The notes under the pieces are model-generated. The model searched no databases and had not been told where the DNA came from. It saw only the letters and a list, made by a program, of their open reading frames with translations. From Candidatus Gastranaerophilales bacterium (GTDB taxonomy: Bacteria > Cyanobacteriota > Vampirovibrionia > Gastranaerophilales > Gastranaerophilaceae), in assembly GCA_910587815.1 (NCBI GenBank), contig CAJUNK010000013.1, forward strand, positions 14,187 through 78,186: a DNA stretch of 64,000 bases, read 5' to 3'. This document shows positions 51,584 through 61,924 of this stretch, one piece after another. The position numbers were made by a program, and so were the translations under genes. The first letter of the stretch is position 1. Every line of letters starts with the position of its first letter.

Positions 51584-53194
51584 TTGGATGAAAATATTTT
51601 GAGCACTGATATTAGAAGTATAAATAAAGAAATTAATAAATTTAAGAAAAACGGCGAAATTCAAAAGGCTATTGAATTTTGTCAAACTATCCTTTTAAAG
51701 GAACCAAATAGATATGACCTTCATGTGCGTCTTGGCGACCTTTATATGGATTGGCATTTAGATGTTTATCAGGCAAAACAATATATTGATGAAGCCATAA
51801 CCCAGTATCAAAGAGCATCAGAGGCTTTGATTGATAACGGGGATATTTATTACAAAATAGGGTTTGCCTTTTTTCATAAAGGCGAACTTGACCGTGCTAT
51901 AAATTATTTTAATCTTGCAATTAAAAATGGTGCAGATAGGGCGCAATGTCACTATATGATGGCACAGTGCCTTAAAAAGAAAGATAGATATACAGATGCT
52001 CTTGAAGAAGCAAATATGGCGCTGAAATTTACATTTTTTAAATCTTCAAGAATACATTATTTAAAACATAGGCTTTTAAAGGTTTTATTTTTTTCATCTT
52101 TTAAAACAAAATTTCAAAGCGGGGTAGAGCTTTTATTGTCTTATCTTTTCTTGCTTTTTGATAGAGAAGCAAAGAAAGATTTTGTTCAAAAATTAAAAAT
52201 TATTGTTATTTTTCCTGATTTAGTAAAGGCATTCTATCTTTGTAAAATAAAAGATTTTGATAATGCTATTGAATGCTATATAAAAATGATTGATAAAGTG
52301 CCGGGGTTTACGCCATTATATTGCCTTTTGGGGGATATTTATCGTGCAATAGGTAAACATGAAGAAGCAATTATTGAATACAAAATGGCAAGATGGATTG
52401 ATTCATTATGTTTTTCTGCTTATTCAGGACTTGTTCAGGCTTATGAAGAAATGGGCGATTATGATAACGCCATAAATACATATACAAAATTTATCTCAAT
52501 TCACCCAAACAATGCTATTTTACATAGCAATATTGCAAATTTATATTTTATGAAAGGTGAATACGAACAGGCAGTGTCACATTATCAAAGCGCTATTACC
52601 TTAAATCCAAAACAAGATTGGACAAGTATTGTGGCACAAACATTAGGGTATGTGCAGCAAAATGTTATTAAAAATACCGATGCCGCTATTCAAGCTTTTC
52701 AGTCTGCCTATCTTTTAACACCTAAAGAATTAGATGTTTACATCAGTCTTGGCAGCGCATTTTATGATAAAGAGGATTATAAAAATTCTTTAATTATTTA
52801 TAGGCGTGCACTTGAACTTGAACCAAATAATGCCAAAATTCACTGCAATTTGGGATATTTATACTGGGGTATGGGTGAATTATCTGAAGCTATTAAAGAA
52901 TACGAACTTTCAATAAAATACGATTATACTTATGCTATTGCGCATAATAATTTAGGTGTAATTTATCTTGATGATTTAGCGCATATTCAAAAAGCAACTG
53001 AATGTTTCAAGGCTGCAATTGAAGCGAATCCTAATTATGCGCTTGCATATTATAATCTTGCAAGGTCGCTTTCAATAAAAGGTGAAAAGGTAGAAGCTGC
53101 AAAATTCTTCCAAATTGCTTATGATATAAATAGCATCACAAATGAAATTGACCCTGCTGAAATTCAAGATAGATTGAATAATCTTTTCGAATAG
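51584..53194 (+). CDS. TPR-repeat protein
   Basis: The 536-residue product has at least ten TPR units (such as LGDLYMDWHLDVYQAKQYID and NLGVIYLDDLAHIQKATECF). A hydrophobic stretch near residues 180-200 (VELLLSYLFLLFD) interrupts the repeats. The likely start is a TTG at 51584. It is an adaptor for protein complexes; no partner can be named. Confidence 0.8.
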   Translation: MDENILSTDIRSINKEINKFKKNGEIQKAIEFCQTILLKEPNRYDLHVRLGDLYMDWHLDVYQAKQYIDEAITQYQRASEALIDNGDIYYKIGFAFFHKGELDRAINYFNLAIKNGADRAQCHYMMAQCLKKKDRYTDALEEANMALKFTFFKSSRIHYLKHRLLKVLFFSSFKTKFQSGVELLLSYLFLLFDREAKKDFVQKLKIIVIFPDLVKAFYLCKIKDFDNAIECYIKMIDKVPGFTPLYCLLGDIYRAIGKHEEAIIEYKMARWIDSLCFSAYSGLVQAYEEMGDYDNAINTYTKFISIHPNNAILHSNIANLYFMKGEYEQAVSHYQSAITLNPKQDWTSIVAQTLGYVQQNVIKNTDAAIQAFQSAYLLTPKELDVYISLGSAFYDKEDYKNSLIIYRRALELEPNNAKIHCNLGYLYWGMGELSEAIKEYELSIKYDYTYAIAHNNLGVIYLDDLAHIQKATECFKAAIEANPNYALAYYNLARSLSIKGEKVEAAKFFQIAYDINSITNEIDPAEIQDRLNNLFE

Positions 53195-53250
53195 CAAAAT
53201 AGCCTAAAAGGGCGGTATCTAAAAATGATTATAATGTATAAAATTTAGCT

Positions 53251-54216
53251 ATGTTGTGGGCATTTATTTTAAAAAGAATATTTCAAAGTATACCAATTAT
53301 TATAATGGTTTCTATCATTAGCTTTTTTCTAATAAGGCTGTCTCCTGTAGATCCATTGGCTGAATTAAAGTTAAATCCTGCAATTTCAAAAGAAACTTTA
53401 GAATATGAAAAGCAGCGCCTTGGGCTTGATAAGCCTATTTATATGCAATATGTTTATTGGGCGAAAAATTTCATAAAAGGGGATATGGGAACATCTGTCA
53501 CAGGTGAAAAGGTTTCATCTAAAATAAAGGAAAGAATGCTAAATACCCTACTATTATCGTTTAGCGTACTTTTTTGGACATGGATAATCGGAATTCCAAT
53601 TGGCGTTATTGCGGCATTAAACTATAGAAGTGTCTATGATAGGTTTCTTACCATATTTTCATCAATCGGTATGGCAATTCCATCATTTTTCTTTGCCATT
53701 TTGCTCTTAATATTCGCGCAAAAAACCGGGCTTTTTCCAATAGGCGGGCTTACTTCAGCTGGTTTTTACAACATGAATATTTTTGAAAAAACACTTGATG
53801 TAATCCACCATCTTTTCTTGCCAACCCTTGTTTTGACGACGATTTCCCTTGCGGGGTTATCCCGTCAAATGAGGGCAAATCTATTGGATGTTTTAGATAG
53901 TGATTATGTTAAATTCGCACGTGCAAGAGGATTATCGGAAACAAAGGTGATAATAAAACATGCACTTCGAAATGCAATTAACCCCCTTGTAACCCTTTTA
54001 GGGTTTGAATTTGCAGGTCTTTTGTCAGGTGCAGCACTTACTGAATATGTTTTTCAATATCCAGGCCTTGGTCGCCTTATTTTGGAGGCTGTTTTGAAAT
54101 CTGATATAAACCTTGTTATGGCAAGCCTTATGATAGGTTCATTTATGCTTATCTTGGGAAATATTTTGGCTGATATTCTCCTTAAAATAACAGATCCAAG
54201 GGTGAGGGTGGGCTAG
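53251..54216 (+). CDS. Peptide ABC transporter permease (DppB/OppB-like)
   Basis: The 321-residue product has six membrane segments, the N-terminal DppB pattern (RIFQSIPIIIMVSIISFFLI, then DPLAELKLNP) and the EAA-like loop DYVKFARARGLSETKVIIKH. It pairs with the DppC-like gene. No ATPase or binding-protein gene is near, so those are elsewhere. Confidence 0.92.
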   Translation: MLWAFILKRIFQSIPIIIMVSIISFFLIRLSPVDPLAELKLNPAISKETLEYEKQRLGLDKPIYMQYVYWAKNFIKGDMGTSVTGEKVSSKIKERMLNTLLLSFSVLFWTWIIGIPIGVIAALNYRSVYDRFLTIFSSIGMAIPSFFFAILLLIFAQKTGLFPIGGLTSAGFYNMNIFEKTLDVIHHLFLPTLVLTTISLAGLSRQMRANLLDVLDSDYVKFARARGLSETKVIIKHALRNAINPLVTLLGFEFAGLLSGAALTEYVFQYPGLGRLILEAVLKSDINLVMASLMIGSFMLILGNILADILLKITDPRVRVG

Positions 54217-54230
54217 TGCAAGGTAAAATT

Positions 54231-55301
54231 ATGATTAAAAACCCCAAGATGAGGCAATTTTTAAAAGATAAAATTAGTGTCAGCGCGTTTTTTGTGCTAG
54301 TCATTCTTTATACTGCAATACTTTTTGCAGGCTTTTTTGCCACATATTCTAAAGAATATTCAAATAGAAAATTATCATACGCTCCACCTTCAAATGTTTA
54401 TTTCATAGATAAAGAAGGTAGATTTACAAAACCATATACTTACAACTATAATAGGGTACTTAATAAAGACACATTAAGTGTGGAATATAGGCAAGATAGG
54501 ACAAAAAAATATTATTTAAAATTCTTTAAAAAAGGTTTTGAATATAAATTTTTGGGTTTAATACCTTGCACGCGCCATTTTATAAGCGTAGAAGATGGAG
54601 GGGAATTATATCTGCTTGGCCTTGATATAAATGGCAGGGATAATTTTTCCAGGATATTATATGGCGGGCAAATCTCTCTTACTATTGGTTTTTTGGCTCT
54701 TTTTATATCTTTTCCTATAGGTCTTTTGTATGGTGGTGCTTCAGGATATTTAGGGGGCTTTATTGATACTCTTATGATGCGCTTTGCTGAAGCCATTATG
54801 TCTATTCCAAGTTTTTATCTTTTAATTATTTTAGCTGCCATTTTACCATCCGGAATGACAAGCTCGCAGAGGTTTGCGCTAATTACTGTTATTTTGGCAC
54901 TTATAGGCTGGGCGGGTTTTGCCCGTGTAGTACGCGGCATGGTATTATCCATCAAAACCCAAGATTATATAAGGGCGGCAGAGGTTTCAGGTGCTTCCAA
55001 AAAAAGGATAATTTTGAAACATATAATCCCTCAAACTTCAAGCTATGTAATTATTGCAATTGCATTATCCATTCCAAGCTATATTTTGGCAGAATCCGGG
55101 CTTAGTTTTTTAGGGCTTGGAATTCAGCAGCCTGATGCTAGTTGGGGAAACATGCTGAAGGAAGCGCAAGAGTTTGCAAATATTGTATACAGGCCATGGC
55201 TTTTGGTTCCAGGATTTTTAATTTTTATTGCGGTTTTGTCATATAACTTAATAGGAGATACAATTCGCGATATTTTAGATCCCAAAAGCAAGGTGATGTA
55301 A
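54231..55301 (+). CDS. Peptide ABC transporter permease (DppC/OppC-like)
   Basis: The product of about 356 residues has six membrane segments and the EAA loop QDYIRAAEVSGASKKRII. Between the first and second segments is a large periplasmic insert (about 120 residues) rich in Tyr and Lys, longer than in typical DppC. I choose the ATG at 54231 with AAGGT before it rather than the GTG in the overlap. Confidence 0.9.
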   Translation: MIKNPKMRQFLKDKISVSAFFVLVILYTAILFAGFFATYSKEYSNRKLSYAPPSNVYFIDKEGRFTKPYTYNYNRVLNKDTLSVEYRQDRTKKYYLKFFKKGFEYKFLGLIPCTRHFISVEDGGELYLLGLDINGRDNFSRILYGGQISLTIGFLALFISFPIGLLYGGASGYLGGFIDTLMMRFAEAIMSIPSFYLLIILAAILPSGMTSSQRFALITVILALIGWAGFARVVRGMVLSIKTQDYIRAAEVSGASKKRIILKHIIPQTSSYVIIAIALSIPSYILAESGLSFLGLGIQQPDASWGNMLKEAQEFANIVYRPWLLVPGFLIFIAVLSYNLIGDTIRDILDPKSKVM

Positions 55302-55395
55302 TCTTATCAACTTTTGCTTTTAGTTAATCCTGGGCTTTGCCTGTGTTCTTGTTATAAATGTTTGGAATGAAAAAGAAAGTCAAAAACACTAATAA

Positions 55396-55453
55396 GATGT
55401 CATAGAAAACCGGACATTTTCTGTGAATATCCTACAAATCATGCCATGACATC
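55396..55453 (+). promoter_or_regulatory. Structured leader before mgtC-like gene
   Basis: GATGTCAT (55396-55403) pairs with ATGACATC (55446-55453), and inside it AGAAAA pairs with TTTTCT. The structure lies 43 bases before the start of an MgtC-type gene. It could be an RNA control element or a terminator of the permease operon without a T tract. Confidence 0.4.
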
Positions 55454-55495
55454 CTTCCTTGTGCTATGCTAAAATTTGAGGAGTTTAAGTAAATA

Positions 55496-56209
55496 ATGAT
55501 AGATTATCTTTCTGCACTAGATTTTGAATATTTAATACTGCTTAGAATAGGCGCCTCCATTCTTTTTGCCTTTCTTTTGGGCTTGGAGCGTGAGGTGACA
55601 GGTAAATTTGCTGGGCTTCGCACGCATATTTTAGTTAGTGCCGGCGCCTGTGTTTTTACGCTTTTATCTATATATGGCTTTAAAATGCATATTGTGGAAG
55701 GTTTATCAGGAGTGAATGATCCTGCGCGTATTGCAGCTCAGATTATTACTGGTATTGGTTTTATTGGTGCAGGTTCTGTTATGCGCCATGGAAATAACAT
55801 TTATGGTATCACAACTGCGGCTACTTTATGGATGTGCGCTGCAATAGGGATGGCCTGTGGTACAGGAATGTATGCTATTGCTGCCACTGCAACAATTTTT
55901 TCTTTAATTGTTTTAATTTTAATCAGACGTTTTGAAAGAAATTTTTTGTCCAGCAAAACCAATGAAGAAAAAATGCTTGAGATTAGGTTTTCTGCTCCAA
56001 TAGTTTACATTGAGGAAATGGCAGAATTAGTGGATAAGAATTTTGATAAAATTCAAAAAATTGAAAGAAAAATTATAAATGATGACAGAGTAAGCAAGAT
56101 TGTGATTAAAATGCGTATTTTGTCTAATTGTCAAATTTCTGCTGTAAATGATGTTTTTAAGGATAAAAATTTTATTGAAAAAATTGAAATTCAAGAAATT
56201 TATGAATAA
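55496..56209 (+). CDS. MgtC/SapB-family membrane protein
   Basis: The 237-residue product has five membrane segments and the family's conserved FLLGLEREVTGKFAGLRTHI and ITGIGFIGAGSVMR. A cytoplasmic C-terminal part (residues 150-237) is ACT-like. MgtC proteins affect ATP synthase and survival at low magnesium. The gene has GAGGAG upstream. Confidence 0.92.
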   Translation: MIDYLSALDFEYLILLRIGASILFAFLLGLEREVTGKFAGLRTHILVSAGACVFTLLSIYGFKMHIVEGLSGVNDPARIAAQIITGIGFIGAGSVMRHGNNIYGITTAATLWMCAAIGMACGTGMYAIAATATIFSLIVLILIRRFERNFLSSKTNEEKMLEIRFSAPIVYIEEMAELVDKNFDKIQKIERKIINDDRVSKIVIKMRILSNCQISAVNDVFKDKNFIEKIEIQEIYE

Positions 56210-56269
56210 CTGTACTAAAAATTTTGCTTGTGGTATTGTTTAATTGTTAATAACTAAAATTGGAGCAAA

Positions 56270-58834
56270 ATGAGAGTCCACGAACTAGCAAAAGAATTAG
56301 GCGTTAGCGCCAAAGAATTAATGGAAAACGTAAAAGATAGGCTTGAAATTGTGTTCAAGTCGCATAGTGCTACTGTTTCGCAAGGAAACATAGATAGAAT
56401 TCGTGAACTTTATCAAAAACCTGCTGAAAAAAAAGCAAAACCTAAAGCTTTTATTGTAAAAAAAGCAAAGGTTGAAAAACCAGTTGAGGAAGAAAAAGAA
56501 GAAATTAAGGAAGAACCGCAGAAAATTACAATTTCTAAAGTTGTAAAGACAAGTACAGAAAAGCCTAAACCACCTGTTGTGGAAACTATTAAAGAAAGGC
56601 CAAGGCTTGAAATTGTTCGTCCTGCACCCAAACATATTGAAAAAAAATCTGAAAATGCCCCTGATGTTTCTGTGCAAAAGGCAGAACAAACACAGGTTCA
56701 AAAACCCATTCAAAGGCCTGTTGAAAACAGGATTCCTGATATTGCATCTTTAACCCGCAAAAATTTTGGCAAGCAGCCTCAAAAAGAAGAAGCTAAACCA
56801 AAAAAAGCAGATGAAAAATCAAAAGATAAGACTGCACAAAAGCAAAAACCTGCTGCTGATGCACCAAAAACACCTATTAAAAGACATATAATTTCACCTG
56901 ATATGTATGCAAATCAGGATTTTAGAAACAAAAAGAAGAAAAAAGAAAAAAATTACAAAAATAAAGAAGAAGAGCAGGAAAGAATAAGCTTGGAAAAAAC
57001 TGTACAATCCAAGCATAAAAAGCATGTTCAAGAAGAAGCACCTGTTGCTGAAGTTACCCAGGTGGTAATAAACAGACCAATGACTGTAGGTGAGCTTTCA
57101 GACAAAATCAATAAGACACCAGCGGAAATTATAAAGTTCTTGATGATGGAAAAAATTATGGTGACTGTGAATTCACCTATAGATATCGATACTGCTAAAA
57201 AAGTGGTTATAAATTTTGACATTGAGCCATTGGATGAAGATATTGATGCATTTATTCAAGAAGAAACTGAAAAAGAAGAAAAAAATAAAATTCTTCTTGA
57301 AGCTGATGAGAAATCTTTAATTAAAAGGGCGCCAGTTGTTACTATTATGGGTCATGTTGACCATGGTAAAACTACACTTTTGGATAGTATTCGTGCTTCA
57401 AAACATAAAATTGTATCAACAGAAGTTGGCGGAATTACCCAAAGCATTGGTGCCTACACCGTTTGGCAAGATGATAAGAAAATTGTATTTATTGATACAC
57501 CAGGCCATGAGGCTTTTACCCAAATGCGTGCAAGGGGTGCAAAATCAACAGATATAGCTATTTTGGTGGTTGCAGCAGATGATGGTGTGATGCCGCAGAC
57601 AATTGAAGCTATAAATCACGCAAAATCAGCAAATGTACCTATTATTGTGGCTGTAAATAAGATGGATAAAGCCGATGCAGACCCTGACAGGGTTTTGCAG
57701 CAGATGACTGAATATGGCTTAGTTCCTGAAGCCTGGGGTGGAGATACTATCTGTGTGAAGGTTTCAGCTCTTCAAGGCAAGGGTATTGATGAATTATTAG
57801 AATATATTTTGTTAGTTGCTGAAATGCAGGAATTAAAAGCTGTAAAAGATTGTCCTGGCCGCGGTGTTATTATTGAAGCCAATCTTGATAAGGGTAAGGG
57901 CCCTGTTGCTACAATGCTTGTGCAGAATGGTGTTTTAAAGGTTGGTGATTCAATTGTTGTGGGCACTGTGGGTGGAAAAGTCAGAGCATTATTGGATGAT
58001 TCTGGTCAAAGAGTAAAAAGTGCTGGGCCATCCACTCCTGTTGAGATTTTAGGCTTAAATGAAGTTCCACAGGCAGGCGATTTCTTTGAAGTTGTTCAAA
58101 ATGATAAAATGATGAAGCAAATTGTGGCTGAAAGAAAGCAGCAGGAACGTACAAATAGGCTTGAAGCTATGGCTGTGTCGCATGTTAAGAAAGAAGTTCT
58201 TGTAAATGATGAAATAAAGAATTTAAATTTAATAATTAAAGCGAATACAAATGGTTCTGCTGAAGCTGTTTCGCAAGCTATACAGAATGTGAAATCTTCT
58301 CAGGTTATCCCAAAAATCATGCATGTTGGTGTTGGGGATATTTCAGAGGCTGATGTTATGCTTGCATCAGCAAGTAATGCAATAATACTGGGCTTTAGCG
58401 TGAAAGAAGACGCAAATGCTCTTGCTGCGGCTGAAAGAGAATATGTTCAAATTAAAAAATATGACATAATTTATCAGGTTTTAGAAGATGTAGAAAAGAC
58501 CATGTTGTCCTTGTTAGAGCCTGAAATTCAAGAGGTGGAACTTGGTACAGCCGAAGTGCGCCAAATATTTACATTTGGTAAAACTGGCAAAATTGCAGGC
58601 TGTTATGTGCTTGAAGGCAAAATTGTCCGCTCAAAAACTGCAATTATCAAAAGAGGTGGCGTAGAAATATATAAAGGTGAAATAAATCAGTTGAAACGTT
58701 TCAAGGATGACGTTAAAGAAGTTGCCCAAGGTTTTGAATGCGGTATTTCTTTTGCCAAATTTAATGACCTGCAAGAAGGCGATATAATTGAGGTTTCAAC
58801 TACAAAAGAGGTTGAAAGAAGCTCTCTTGTTTAG
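56270..58834 (+). CDS. infB: Translation initiation factor IF-2
   Basis: The 854-residue GTPase brings fMet-tRNA to the ribosome. It has an IF2-N domain (MRVHELAKELGVSAKELMEN), a Lys/Pro-rich linker, a second IF2-N-like region (TVGELSDKINKTPAEIIKFL), and GTPase motifs GHVDHGKTTL, DTPGHEAF, NKMDKAD, SALQGKG. It is followed by rbfA and truB, the usual order. Confidence 0.97.
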   Translation: MRVHELAKELGVSAKELMENVKDRLEIVFKSHSATVSQGNIDRIRELYQKPAEKKAKPKAFIVKKAKVEKPVEEEKEEIKEEPQKITISKVVKTSTEKPKPPVVETIKERPRLEIVRPAPKHIEKKSENAPDVSVQKAEQTQVQKPIQRPVENRIPDIASLTRKNFGKQPQKEEAKPKKADEKSKDKTAQKQKPAADAPKTPIKRHIISPDMYANQDFRNKKKKKEKNYKNKEEEQERISLEKTVQSKHKKHVQEEAPVAEVTQVVINRPMTVGELSDKINKTPAEIIKFLMMEKIMVTVNSPIDIDTAKKVVINFDIEPLDEDIDAFIQEETEKEEKNKILLEADEKSLIKRAPVVTIMGHVDHGKTTLLDSIRASKHKIVSTEVGGITQSIGAYTVWQDDKKIVFIDTPGHEAFTQMRARGAKSTDIAILVVAADDGVMPQTIEAINHAKSANVPIIVAVNKMDKADADPDRVLQQMTEYGLVPEAWGGDTICVKVSALQGKGIDELLEYILLVAEMQELKAVKDCPGRGVIIEANLDKGKGPVATMLVQNGVLKVGDSIVVGTVGGKVRALLDDSGQRVKSAGPSTPVEILGLNEVPQAGDFFEVVQNDKMMKQIVAERKQQERTNRLEAMAVSHVKKEVLVNDEIKNLNLIIKANTNGSAEAVSQAIQNVKSSQVIPKIMHVGVGDISEADVMLASASNAIILGFSVKEDANALAAAEREYVQIKKYDIIYQVLEDVEKTMLSLLEPEIQEVELGTAEVRQIFTFGKTGKIAGCYVLEGKIVRSKTAIIKRGGVEIYKGEINQLKRFKDDVKEVAQGFECGISFAKFNDLQEGDIIEVSTTKEVERSSLV

Positions 58835-59012
58835 TCAAATTTGAATGTATATAATTCTACGTATCCTAAGAAAAACAGTTAAGTTTAATAACATTTTTCT
58901 GATACACTATATGTGAAAAAAGACAAAATTCTTACATAAAATTCTTGAAAATATCCCAAAAATACAATAAAAAATAGAAAAATAATAACATATAAAAAAG
59001 GCGGAAAGCGGC

Positions 59013-59363
59013 ATGACACTAAGGAATGAGCGGGTTAGAAAAGCCCTGATGCGAGAAATATCTGATATTTTATTAAAAGACATAAAAGACCCTAATGTGG
59101 CTGGAATCGTCTCTATTACTGATGTTGAGGTTTCTCATGATAATTCTTTTGCAAAAGTTTTTTATAGTGTGATGGCAGATGAAGAAGGGCGGAAACGCAC
59201 TGAGAAAGCTATTTTGAACGTAACACCAAAAATTCGTCACGAGGTAGGAAAGCGAATCAGGCTAAGACACACACCAGAGCTGCGTTTTGTCCTTGATGAA
59301 TCCTTAGAGAGAGGTTTGCGCATTACAAAACTAATTGACCAAATTTCTAAAGGTGAGCTCTAA
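59013..59363 (+). CDS. rbfA: Ribosome-binding factor A
   Basis: The 116-residue KH-type protein matures 16S rRNA. It starts MTLRNERVRKALMREISDIL and has RHTPELRFVLDESLERG near the end. Its stop overlaps by proximity the truB start (one base gap). Confidence 0.94.
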   Translation: MTLRNERVRKALMREISDILLKDIKDPNVAGIVSITDVEVSHDNSFAKVFYSVMADEEGRKRTEKAILNVTPKIRHEVGKRIRLRHTPELRFVLDESLERGLRITKLIDQISKGEL

Positions 59364-59364
59364 A

Positions 59365-61194
59365 ATGCCTGAAAATACAGGGCTTAACATAAATAATCAG
59401 CCTGAAAACCCTGCTGATACTGTATTTTCTAAAGAAGATACCCTTGAAACACCCGCCAATACTGCATTTGACGTGCAAGATGCATCTAATGCGCAGTTGC
59501 ACAATCCTTTGTCAAAAAATTTACAAATACCTGAAAAGCACCATAACCAGGTGCTTTTTACAACACATATACCCCAAAAGATGCAAAACCAGACGCTTTT
59601 TACAATGCAAACTTCCCAAAATGCATCAAATCAGATGCTTTCCACGACACATATACCCCAAAATTTACAAACACCCGAAAAGCGTGAAGGCCAGGCGTTC
59701 TCCCATTCGCACACCTTGAATTTGCCCCATAAAAGCGGCCAAAATAATCCGCCTTGCTGTTTTTTGAATATCCTGAAACCCAAGGGTATTACTTCTTTTG
59801 ACGTTATTTACAAGCTTCGAAAACTTCTAAAAATAAAGAAAATTGGTCATTCGGGCACCTTGGATCCTCTTGCAGAAGGTGTTATGCAGGTTGCTGTGGG
59901 TCAGGCCACGCGTTTGATTGATTATTTGGGCTCTGATAAAAAATATGTCGCAAATATAAAATTTGGCTATATTTCTGAAACGGGCGATGCAGAGGGTAAA
60001 ATCACCCCGGTTAATACTCCAAACTTCACCTATAATAAGCTTTTAGCTGCAATTAAATCTCTAACCGGACAAATAGAACAGATTCCACCTGTTTATAGCG
60101 CTATAAAGGTAGATGGGAAGAAGCTTTGTGACCTTGCAAGAGCTAATGCTAAAAAAAATAAAACTATAGAAAATCAGCACAATTTAAAATCTATAAATAG
60201 CCATCAAAAACAAGGCCCCATGCCGGAAATCCTGAATCAATCACAAGAAAATCTTTCTCATCCAAGCCAAAACGACAATGCAAAAATTCTAAAAACCTCT
60301 AATAATCATAATCTAGCGCGTCTTGCAATGCCCATAAACGACCCTGCTAAAACCCTGCAAACACGTTTTGACAACCCCTCTAACGCTGAATTTACGGGCC
60401 TTTGCGCTACTGATGCCGCACAAAATAATTCATGCCAAAATGAACAAAATTTTTCATCTATGCCAAATACTGATTCTAATGATTTGTTAAATAGTATTAA
60501 GATTCCTAAACGTAATGTAACAATTTATGAGGTAAAAATTTTAAGTTTTGTAACAATTGATGGTAATAAATATGAAATTAATGATCAAAAACTTGAAATT
60601 TCCAGTAGTAATGCCATCCTGAAAAATAAAAATATTCCTTTAGAAGCTGAAAATTTGCAAATAACTGATGTTGAACTTGAAATTTTCTGTTCAAAAGGCA
60701 CATATATACGCTCTTTTGCTGTGGATTTGGCTGCAAAATTAAACACGGGCGCATATCTTACTGCCCTAAAACGTACCATGGCTGGCAATTTTGCTATTGA
60801 AAATTCAATACAAATTGAGGATACGTGCCTGCAAAAACATGCCATTAATCCTATGATGGCGCTTGATTTGCCTGTTTATGAAATTTCAGAAGATGAATAT
60901 AAAATGGTGTTAAACGGCGTATCTTTTATGCAAAAAAGCCCTCAAACACAAAAAAGCCCCCAAGCACAAAAAAGCCCTCAAGCACAAAAAAGCCCTCAAA
61001 CACAAGAAGCTTCTCAAGTAAAAGAAGGTTCTCAAACACATGAACTCTCCCAAATGCACTCATCCTCCCAAATTATAAATGCTCATCAAAAGGCAACAAA
61101 TTCAAATGAAATTATGCTTGTTTTTGAACATAATCTTGTGTCAATTGCACATTTGCGCGATAATAAAATAGTTCCAAAAAAAGTCTTTAAATAG
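59365..61194 (+). CDS. truB: tRNA pseudouridine-55 synthase with large insertions
   Basis: The product is about 609 residues, twice the normal TruB. The catalytic core is intact: LNILKPKGITSFDVIYKLRK, GHSGTLDPLAEGV with aspartate 167, and VYSAIKVDGKKLCDLARA. Added parts are an N-terminal 130 residues of Gln/Asn/Thr-rich repeats, an insert at about 262-382, and a C-terminal QKSPQ repeat near 523-545. The start is the ATG at 59365-59367. The additions share low-complexity composition and may be disordered. Confidence 0.9.
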   Translation: MPENTGLNINNQPENPADTVFSKEDTLETPANTAFDVQDASNAQLHNPLSKNLQIPEKHHNQVLFTTHIPQKMQNQTLFTMQTSQNASNQMLSTTHIPQNLQTPEKREGQAFSHSHTLNLPHKSGQNNPPCCFLNILKPKGITSFDVIYKLRKLLKIKKIGHSGTLDPLAEGVMQVAVGQATRLIDYLGSDKKYVANIKFGYISETGDAEGKITPVNTPNFTYNKLLAAIKSLTGQIEQIPPVYSAIKVDGKKLCDLARANAKKNKTIENQHNLKSINSHQKQGPMPEILNQSQENLSHPSQNDNAKILKTSNNHNLARLAMPINDPAKTLQTRFDNPSNAEFTGLCATDAAQNNSCQNEQNFSSMPNTDSNDLLNSIKIPKRNVTIYEVKILSFVTIDGNKYEINDQKLEISSSNAILKNKNIPLEAENLQITDVELEIFCSKGTYIRSFAVDLAAKLNTGAYLTALKRTMAGNFAIENSIQIEDTCLQKHAINPMMALDLPVYEISEDEYKMVLNGVSFMQKSPQTQKSPQAQKSPQAQKSPQTQEASQVKEGSQTHELSQMHSSSQIINAHQKATNSNEIMLVFEHNLVSIAHLRDNKIVPKKVFK

Positions 61195-61252
61195 GGTGCA
61201 GTAAAACAAAAAACCCAAATAAAGCCGTATACCAAACATAGGAGTTTAAATT

Positions 61253-61855
61253 ATGGGAATTTTTATACGTACGCTCATAATCACATTAATTTTTTGTATA
61301 GGATATTTTGGTTGGGTTTATTTTTCAAAAGAAGGATACAGCCCAAATTTACACATAACAGGTGAGGCTAAAAATACGCTTGTGCAAGATGAAGATCCTG
61401 CTAGGGAAACGCAAAACCCTGCCAATGCTGAAAATCCGGCTCAAAATGAAAATCCCGCACTCCAAAGCCTCTCTATTGCATTTTTGGATGGTGAGGATAC
61501 TATTAAATATGTAACACGTCAAGCGCGTCATAAAACGCTTTATACTGCCCTTGGTTTGTTAATAAAAGGCCCAAGTGATGAAGAAAAAGAAATGGGCATT
61601 TTTACTGAAATTCCATCAAATGCAAGGTTGATTTCTGTTAAGAAAAATGAAACAGATGGTTCTATTATTATAAATTTAACTAAAGAATTCGGCGAAGGCG
61701 GCGGCACACAGTCTGTTCAGGCTCGCTTAAAACAAATTGTTAAAACTGTAAATTTATATGCAGGTAAAGCGCCTGTTTATCTATATTTGGATGGTAAAAA
61801 AGCTCAATACCTTGGCGGCGAAGGCATTTATATTGAACAGCCTATTAATAAATAA
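61253..61855 (+). CDS. GerMN-domain membrane-anchored protein
   Basis: The 200-residue product has an N-terminal membrane segment (residues 4-23), a short linker with repeated NPA motifs, and a C-terminal GerMN domain (LGLLIKGPSDEEKEMGIFTE, then LTKEFGEGGGTQSVQARLKQ). GerMN domains are found in cell-envelope and spore proteins; sporulation is not implied here. Confidence 0.8.
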   Translation: MGIFIRTLIITLIFCIGYFGWVYFSKEGYSPNLHITGEAKNTLVQDEDPARETQNPANAENPAQNENPALQSLSIAFLDGEDTIKYVTRQARHKTLYTALGLLIKGPSDEEKEMGIFTEIPSNARLISVKKNETDGSIIINLTKEFGEGGGTQSVQARLKQIVKTVNLYAGKAPVYLYLDGKKAQYLGGEGIYIEQPINK

Positions 61856-61867
61856 AGGGTAAATACC

Positions 61868-61920
61868 CACCCTCCTCCAACACAGACAATCTTGTGAAGA
61901 ATTGCTTGGAAAGGAGGTGA
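61868..61920 (+). promoter_or_regulatory. Hairpin covering a ribosome-binding site
   Basis: CAC (61868-61870) and CTCCT (61872-61876) pair with GTG (61917-61919) and AGGAG (61912-61916), and CCAA (61877-61880) with TTGG (61906-61909). The AAGGAGGTGA ribosome-binding site would be closed in this fold. Translation of the 24-residue peptide would depend on opening it. Confidence 0.6.
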
Positions 61921-61924
61921 TAAT

